From positions 2,802,001 to 2,866,000 of the forward strand of contig NZ_CP125377.1 of NCBI RefSeq assembly GCF_034008315.1: a stretch of DNA of 64,000 bases, in the 5' to 3' direction. Positions 59,383 through 64,000 of the stretch are shown piece after piece. The first letter of the stretch is position 1. Every line of letters begins with the position of its first letter. The notes below the pieces were generated by a model. It was given only the letters and a program-made list of their open reading frames with translations, searched no databases and was not told the DNA's origin. Made by a program: the position numbers and the translations under genes. This DNA comes from Pseudomonas sp. P8_241 (GTDB taxonomy: Bacteria > Pseudomonadota > Gammaproteobacteria > Pseudomonadales > Pseudomonadaceae).

Positions 59383-60462
59383 ATGAAGGCATTCTCGTGC
59401 GTGTTCTACCGTGTTGCAGTCGTGTTGCTGGCGTTGTCCTGTGTGGCTTTCGGTGCTTCTGCGGCCGAGAAAAAACAGTCGTTCAAGGTGGCCTGGTCGA
59501 TCTATTCCGGGTGGATGCCGTGGGGCTACGCCAGCGAACACGGGATCATCGACAAATGGGCGAAAAAGTACGGCATCCAGATTGAACTGGTGCAACTCAA
59601 CGACTACATCGAGTCGATCAACCAGTACGCCGCGGGTGCATTCGATGCCTGCGGTATGACCAACATGGATGCCTTGACCATCCCGAGCGCCAATGGCGTG
59701 GACACCACGGGGCTGATTCTGGGCGATTACTCCAATGGCAACGACGCCATCGTCCTGAAGAACGGCAAGACCTTTGCCGACATCAAGGGCCAGCAGGTCA
59801 ATCTGGTGGAGTTGTCGGTGTCCGACTACCTGATGTCCCGGGCCCTGGACATTCATGGCCTGAGCCAGCGCGATATCAAGATCATGAACACCTCCGATGC
59901 TGATGCCGTGGCTTCGTTCTCCACGTCCGGGGTGACAGCGGCAGCATTGTGGAATCCGCAATTGAGCATGGTGATGAAGCAGTCACCGACGGCGGTTCAG
60001 GTCTTCACCTCCAAAGAAATACCGGGGGAGATCATTGACATGATGGCGGTGAACACCGAGACGCTGGCGGCCAATCCGGAACTGGGCAAGGCGTTGGTCG
60101 GTGCGTGGTTCGAGACCTTGCAATTGATGAGCGGCGACAGCAGGCAGGCCATCGCCGCACGTACTTCGATGGCCGAGCGCTCGGGTACCGACCTTAAAGG
60201 CTACGAGGAACAACTCACGCAAACCATGTTGTTCTATACGCCGGGCACCGCGTTCGAGTTCGCCAACTCCGACGCCATCCGCCATACCATGGACAAGGTG
60301 CGCACCTTCTCCTTTGCCAAAGGCTTGCTGGGCCAGGCCGCCACCAGCGCCGATGCGGTGGGCATGCAGTTTGCCGACGGCTCGACCCTTGGTGATAAGA
60401 ACAACATCAAGCTGCGCTTCGATAGCCGCTTCGTGAACATGGCCGTGGCCAACCAGCTCTGA
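59383..60462 (+). CDS. Periplasmic binding protein of the urea/guanidine-carboxylase-associated ABC family
   Basis: 359 residues: signal peptide ending ASA near residue 28, and then an NMT1/SsuA-type binding fold (FKVAWSIYSGWMPWGYASEHG, YIESINQYAAGAFDACGMTNM, LGDYSNGNDAIVLKNGK, SKEIPGEIIDMMAVNTETL). This matches the binding-protein family encoded next to urea carboxylase genes, many of which are now known to be guanidine carboxylases. Ligand recognition of guanidine or a derivative therefore fits the riboswitch upstream. No permease or ATPase genes are adjacent, so the protein is an orphan that must use a transporter encoded elsewhere or act as a sensor. The gene is 39 bases after the unknown gene. 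Confidence 0.87.
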   Translation: MKAFSCVFYRVAVVLLALSCVAFGASAAEKKQSFKVAWSIYSGWMPWGYASEHGIIDKWAKKYGIQIELVQLNDYIESINQYAAGAFDACGMTNMDALTIPSANGVDTTGLILGDYSNGNDAIVLKNGKTFADIKGQQVNLVELSVSDYLMSRALDIHGLSQRDIKIMNTSDADAVASFSTSGVTAAALWNPQLSMVMKQSPTAVQVFTSKEIPGEIIDMMAVNTETLAANPELGKALVGAWFETLQLMSGDSRQAIAARTSMAERSGTDLKGYEEQLTQTMLFYTPGTAFEFANSDAIRHTMDKVRTFSFAKGLLGQAATSADAVGMQFADGSTLGDKNNIKLRFDSRFVNMAVANQL

Positions 60463-60472
60463 GCGAAGGCGA

Positions 60473-60501
60473 CCATGAGCGTTCGTCTTGAACGCCCATG
60501 G
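60473..60501 (+). terminator. Hairpin closing the riboswitch operon
   Basis: CCATG-A-GCGTTC-N5-GAACGC-C-CATGG, 11 pairs with one mismatch and a five-base loop. It starts ten bases after the binding-protein stop and lies before the convergent DoxX gene. It has no long T-tract. Confidence 0.55.
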
Positions 60502-60507
60502 CGTGTT

Positions 60508-61014
60508 TCAGCGATGCCAGAAATAACGAGTCAGCAGCGCATCGAGACTCAGTTTGCCGGGGCCGGAGAACAGCAGCGGCATAAAGGCCACGAGGTAGAT
60601 CAGTGGCAGTTTGAAGTTGCCGAAACCCTTGTTGCTGATCGCGTAGCCCTGGGCGAGTTCGCTTAAGGTGGACCAGTCGGCTGGCCAGTGCACGGCTGCG
60701 GTCGCGACAAGGGTTACGACTATCAGAATGAATGCCGAAATCCGTGTGCCGAGGCCCACCAGAATCGCCAGGGCGCAGATCAGTTCAGCCCACATCGACA
60801 ACTCCCAGTTCAACGTCGTCGACACGTGGTTGAACGGAAACGGGAAGCGCGACTGAATATCGGCGAACCAATTCTGGCCATTGAATTTTTCCAGGCCCGA
60901 CTCGAAGAATTCCCAGGCGACGAACACCCGCAAGGCCAGGGGCGCGATCCATTCGCCGACGCGGTCGAGGTTGAGGTGCAGGCCTTTGACGGCCGAGGAG
61001 ATGGCGGTGTTCAT
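60508..61014 (-). CDS. DoxX-family membrane protein
   Basis: 168 residues with four membrane segments (IAPLALRVFVAWEFF, LSMWAELICALAILVGLG, ISAFILIVVTLVATAAVHW, LPLIYLVAFMPLLFSG) and the DoxX pattern GLEKFNGQNWF. DoxX proteins are small inner-membrane proteins linked to oxidative-stress complexes in some bacteria; here the function is unknown. It is convergent with the riboswitch operon and therefore not part of it. Confidence 0.85.
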   Translation of the reverse strand: MNTAISSAVKGLHLNLDRVGEWIAPLALRVFVAWEFFESGLEKFNGQNWFADIQSRFPFPFNHVSTTLNWELSMWAELICALAILVGLGTRISAFILIVVTLVATAAVHWPADWSTLSELAQGYAISNKGFGNFKLPLIYLVAFMPLLFSGPGKLSLDALLTRYFWHR

Positions 61015-61343
61015 GGGCGATGGTCCCCTTGATTGAGTTGAGCGCCGGGATCGGCTTGGCCAATCGACAGGCGTATTGCATCAACGGGATGTATCTGCGA
61101 TGTGTCGCCTGGGTGGGGTTTTGAGTGTTTGGAGTGTCACGGGCGGGGCTGTACACACTGTGATACTTCAAGCACCGCTTATCCCCCCGTGGGAGCGAGC
61201 CTGCTTCAGATACATCAATGTGGCTGACCCACCGCTATCGCGAGCAGGCTCGCTCCCACAAAGGTCACCCACAAAGGGCAGTGACGCTCTCGCGCAATTG
61301 CTATACATTTTCCGGCCGCCCCTCAGCATGGTGATACCGCTTC
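61015..61343. other. Intergenic region with REP pair
   Basis: 329 bases between the divergent DoxX and dehydrogenase genes. It holds the REP pair at 61189-61261. No other gene or clear promoter pair is assigned. Confidence 0.4.
61189..61261. repeat. REP pair, one arm degenerate
   Basis: GTGGGAGCGAGCCTGCT at 61189-61206 and the inverted GAGCAGGCTCGCTCCCAC at 61243-61260. The first copy lacks the GCGAA/GCGAT tail and runs straight into the spacer, so it is partly eroded. Confidence 0.8.
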
Positions 61344-62846
61344 ATGTCTCTTGCGCTCGAACGTCTAATCGCTGGCACGCCGATCCCTTTCGCTGGTAAC
61401 CGTGTCACGGTGGTCAGCCCCGAACTGGCAGCACGCTTCCAGCCCGGTGACCACTTGTTGGTGGAGCAGGTCAGCGGTGAACTGTTGCTGATTCCGGTGG
61501 CCGACCAGCACGCGGCAGCGGTGGCGATCGAACAGGCCGAAGCGGCATTCACGGCAATGTCTGCGGTTTCCGATCAGGCGATCAGCACATTTTTCGACCT
61601 GTTTGCCCAGCGCCTGGAAACCCCGGCGTGCTGGACCTTGATCGAGGCCGCAAACCTGGCTGACATCGAGCGGGCCAAGGCCCGTGGGCGTTCGACCACG
61701 CGCCTGCTGGCCGATGAGCGCATGCGCCGCGACATGATTGCCGGGCTGCGCGCCTGGCGCGATGCCTCGGCCACACGCGGCAAAGTGGTCAGTTGCGTCG
61801 AGCATGACGGCTGGAAAGTCGAGCAAGTGGTTTCGCCGCTGGGCATCGTCGCGTTTGTCTTCGAAGGTCGGCCGAACGTGTTCGCCGACGCTGCCGGCGT
61901 ATTGCGCACCGGCAACACTGCCGTACTGCGCATTGGCAGCGATGCGTTGGGCACGGCCCAGGCAATCGTCAGCCACGCGCTGAATCCGGCGCTGGCCGAT
62001 GCCGGTTTGCCCCAGGGCGCGGTATCGCTGGTGGAAAGCGTCAATCATGCCGCCGGTTGGGCGATGTTTGCCGACCGGCGCCTGTCGCTGGCCGTGGCTC
62101 GTGGTTCGGGTCGTGCTGTCAGCCAGTTGGGCAGCATCGCGCAGCAGGCGGGCACCGCTGTCAGTTTGCACGGCACCGGTGGTGCCTGGCTGGTCGCCCA
62201 TGCTGATGCGGATGCCCAGCGCTTCGCCAGCGTGGTGCGCAACTCCCTGGACCGCAAAGTCTGCAACACCCTGAACGTATGCCTGATTCACCGCGACCGT
62301 GCCGCTGAGCTGGTGCCGCTGTTTCTCGATGCTTTGCAGCAGGCGGGCAAGGCGCGCGGGCAGGGCTGCAAATTGCACATCGTCGAAGGCAGCGAGCTGT
62401 ACTTGCCCAGTGATTGGCAAACGGCAACTGTCCAGGTACATCGCGCCGAAGGCTATCAGACTGAAGCATTGGCCGAGCCCCTGCCCGAAGATCAGTTGGG
62501 CCGAGAGTGGGAATGGGAAGAAACCCCGGAAGTCAGCCTGAAAATCGTCGATGACCTGGACAGCGCCATCGCCTTGTTCAACCGCTACAGCCCACAATTC
62601 ACGGTGTCGTTGATCAGCGACAGCGCAGAGTCTCAGGACCGTTTCTACCACGCGGTCAACGCACCCTTTGTCGGCAACGGCATTACCCGCTGGGTTGACG
62701 GCCAGTACGCGCTGAACAAACCGGAACTGGGCCTTTCGAATTGGGAAAGCGGGCGACTGTTTGCCCGCAGCGCGATTCTCTCGGGCGATGGCGTGTTCAC
62801 CATCCGTAGCCGCATGACCCAGGTCGACCTGGACGTCAAACGCTGA
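61344..62846 (+). CDS. ProA-like aldehyde dehydrogenase with N-terminal extension
   Basis: 500 residues of the ALDH superfamily, closest in pattern to gamma-glutamyl phosphate reductase: SPLGIVAFVFEGRPNVFADAAG, NTAVLRIGSDALGTAQAIVSHAL, and the catalytic Cys in NSLDRKVCNTLNVCL. Classical ProA has about 420 residues; the extra 80 lie mainly at the N-terminus (about residues 1-60, with FQPGDHLLVEQVSGELLLIPV) and in an insertion near 380-400. It may act on a different aldehyde or acyl phosphate than proline synthesis. No proB is adjacent, and the ribosome site is weak. Confidence 0.82.
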   Translation: MSLALERLIAGTPIPFAGNRVTVVSPELAARFQPGDHLLVEQVSGELLLIPVADQHAAAVAIEQAEAAFTAMSAVSDQAISTFFDLFAQRLETPACWTLIEAANLADIERAKARGRSTTRLLADERMRRDMIAGLRAWRDASATRGKVVSCVEHDGWKVEQVVSPLGIVAFVFEGRPNVFADAAGVLRTGNTAVLRIGSDALGTAQAIVSHALNPALADAGLPQGAVSLVESVNHAAGWAMFADRRLSLAVARGSGRAVSQLGSIAQQAGTAVSLHGTGGAWLVAHADADAQRFASVVRNSLDRKVCNTLNVCLIHRDRAAELVPLFLDALQQAGKARGQGCKLHIVEGSELYLPSDWQTATVQVHRAEGYQTEALAEPLPEDQLGREWEWEETPEVSLKIVDDLDSAIALFNRYSPQFTVSLISDSAESQDRFYHAVNAPFVGNGITRWVDGQYALNKPELGLSNWESGRLFARSAILSGDGVFTIRSRMTQVDLDVKR

Positions 62847-62859
62847 AACCCTCCCTCCA

Positions 62860-62883
62860 GCGACCGCCAGTGTGCGGTCGCTG
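62860..62883. terminator. Bidirectional hairpin terminator
   Basis: AGCGACCGC-N6-GCGGTCGCT, perfect nine-base arms, between the convergent dehydrogenase and carbonic anhydrase genes. Confidence 0.65.
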
Positions 62884-62892
62884 TCATGTTCG

Positions 62893-63552
62893 TCATGCGG
62901 CCTCAGTCGCTCTACCGTACACGGCGCAAGTCACCGGGTGCTCGGCCAGTGACACGAAGCTGCGGCTGTCGGTGTCCAGTGCGTCGATCGAACCGGTCTC
63001 GATGTCGTATACCCAGCCATGCAGGTTCAACAGGCCTTTTTCCTGTGCCAGGCGCACGCTCGGATGGGTCTGGATATTGGCCAGTTGAGCGATGACATTT
63101 TCCCGCACCATTGAACTCACCTTGGCTGCTTCATTGGCGTGAGGGCGCGACTCGTTGATCACCTTCGCCGACGCGGTATGTTGCAGCCAGCCGCTGACGG
63201 CGGGCAGGTGATCCATGCAGGTGCACTTGGCCACGGCGGTCATGGCACCGCAGTCGGAATGGCCGCAGATCACGATGTCGGTCACGCCGAGCACGGCGAC
63301 GGCGTATTCAACGGTTGCTGATACACCCCCGGGATGCGGACTGTACGACGGCACGATGTTGCCGGCGTTGCGGATCACAAACAGTTCGCCGGGTTCCTGC
63401 TGGGTCAGCAGTTCCGGTACGACGCGGCTGTCGGAGCAGGTGATGAACAAGGTGCCGGGGTGTTGCGTGGTTGCGAGGTGTTTGAACAGGTCGGTGCGTT
63501 GTGGAAACGCTTCTGTCTGGAATTTCAAAAAACCTTCGATGAGCGCTTTCAT
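62893..63552 (-). CDS. cynT: Beta-carbonic anhydrase of the cyanate locus
   Basis: 219 residues, beta-class carbonic anhydrase. Zinc ligands and active site: C39, D41 and R43 in [11 protein letters not shown], and H98 and C101 in CGHSDCGAM. The length and sequence match CynT. It keeps bicarbonate supplied for cyanase, which consumes bicarbonate and cyanate. It follows cynS by 64 bases on the minus strand. GGAG lies eight bases before the ATG at 63552. Confidence 0.93.
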   Translation of the reverse strand: MKALIEGFLKFQTEAFPQRTDLFKHLATTQHPGTLFITCSDSRVVPELLTQQEPGELFVIRNAGNIVPSYSPHPGGVSATVEYAVAVLGVTDIVICGHSDCGAMTAVAKCTCMDHLPAVSGWLQHTASAKVINESRPHANEAAKVSSMVRENVIAQLANIQTHPSVRLAQEKGLLNLHGWVYDIETGSIDALDTDSRSFVSLAEHPVTCAVYGRATEAA

Positions 63553-63616
63553 GGGGCTTGCTCCAAATCAACGTGGTGATCGACGGCCCGCACGAACGCT
63601 ACGGGCCGGCATTCGA

Positions 63617-64000
63617 TCAGAAAGGACGCAGGGGCAGGAACTTGCCGTCGAGGGTGATCACGGCGCGGGAGCCGCCTTCCGGGTCCTCGACTTTTTTCAT
63701 GTCGAGCTTGAAGTTGATTGCACTGATGATGCCGTCGCCGAACTGCTCATGAACCAGGGCTTTGAGCGTGGTGCCGTAGATCTGGATCATCTCGTAGAAG
63801 CGGTAGATGGTCGGGTCTGTCGGCACGCCCGCGAGACTACCGCGCAGCGGGATGATCTGCAGGTAGGCCACGGCGTCAGCATCCAGTTCGAGCTTGTCGC
63901 CAACGACCTGGGCGGCATTTTCCGGCAGAGGATGCTGGCCGAGCAGGGCAGCGGTGACATAGGCCAGACTCAGCCCGGTGCCGTCGGTCAGGTCCTGCCA
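63617..64000 (-). CDS. cynS: Cyanase CynS, 5' end cut by window
   Basis: The frame stays open to the window edge; 127 C-terminal residues are visible, about 80 percent of the normal 156. Visible are the helical domain ([15 protein letters not shown]) and the catalytic domain with [15 protein letters not shown] (active-site Arg and Glu) and [14 protein letters not shown] (active-site Ser), ending in [11 protein letters not shown]. Cyanase converts cyanate and bicarbonate to ammonia and CO2. It is cotranscribed with cynT; an upstream transporter or regulator would lie outside the window. Confidence 0.95.
   Translation of the reverse strand, partial: WQDLTDGTGLSLAYVTAALLGQHPLPENAAQVVGDKLELDADAVAYLQIIPLRGSLAGVPTDPTIYRFYEMIQIYGTTLKALVHEQFGDGIISAINFKLDMKKVEDPEGGSRAVITLDGKFLPLRPF

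Overview
The window is chromosomal DNA of a fluorescent-group Pseudomonas. The evidence is the high-GC codon use, the many GTAGGAGCGAGC-type REP/REPIN palindromes between genes, and the gene families: RlhA, PPK2, a CigR/RcnB-like protein, DUF1329, hydroxyproline and polyamine catabolism, and cyanase. About 57 protein genes, one tRNA-Gln(UUG), seven REP-type clusters and a set of regulatory sites can be supported. No phage, plasmid, insertion sequence or CRISPR was seen.

Layout. 0-1 kb: end of a CigR/RcnB-like gene and a glycine-rich secreted protein. 1-7.5 kb: a two-component flavin monooxygenase locus (LLM monooxygenase, flavin reductase with an extra C-terminal domain, MFS, GFA protein, DUF1329 protein) with a divergent LysR regulator. 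7.6-10.2 kb: SulP transporter and PPK2. 10.2-15.7 kb: a polyamine neighbourhood (enterobacterial-type ornithine decarboxylase, PuuB-like oxidoreductase, PuuA-like ligase). 16-24 kb: chromate transporter, bestrophin, CAP protein, SleB-like hydrolase, Ahr-like reductase, an orphan histidine kinase, and an alpha/beta hydrolase whose signal peptide is frameshifted by a 7-bp tandem repeat. 24.8-31.4 kb: a polyamine-type ABC importer operon with an aldehyde dehydrogenase and a LuxR regulator. 31.7-35.2 kb: a compact operon of a haem-oxygenase-like di-iron oxidase, a methyltransferase and a YbdK-type carboxylate-amine ligase, which looks biosynthetic and which I cannot match to a named pathway. 35-37 kb: Fsr-like MFS and a NimR-like AraC regulator. 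37-41.7 kb: a phosphonate locus (PhnX, LysR, OPA-family transporter, iron alcohol dehydrogenase) without PhnW. 42-50.7 kb: a complete trans-4-hydroxy-L-proline catabolic operon and its regulator. 51-56 kb: RidA, RlhA, small unknown proteins, tRNA-Gln and a GlxA-type regulator.

The most striking locus is at 57.2-60.5 kb. A near-perfect sigma-54 promoter (57220-57235) is followed by two six-base-pair hairpins that both carry ACGA loops (57269-57319). This is the architecture of a guanidine-II (mini-ykkC) riboswitch, placed directly before an AGGAGG ribosome site. The operon behind it encodes an isopenicillin-N-synthase-type 2-oxoglutarate/Fe(II) oxygenase, a 313-residue protein I do not recognise, and an orphan periplasmic binding protein of the family found beside urea (guanidine) carboxylases. 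Together these suggest a nitrogen-limitation-controlled, guanidine-sensing system for oxidising and taking up a guanidino compound. The right end carries a ProA-like dehydrogenase, carbonic anhydrase and cyanase (cut by the window edge).
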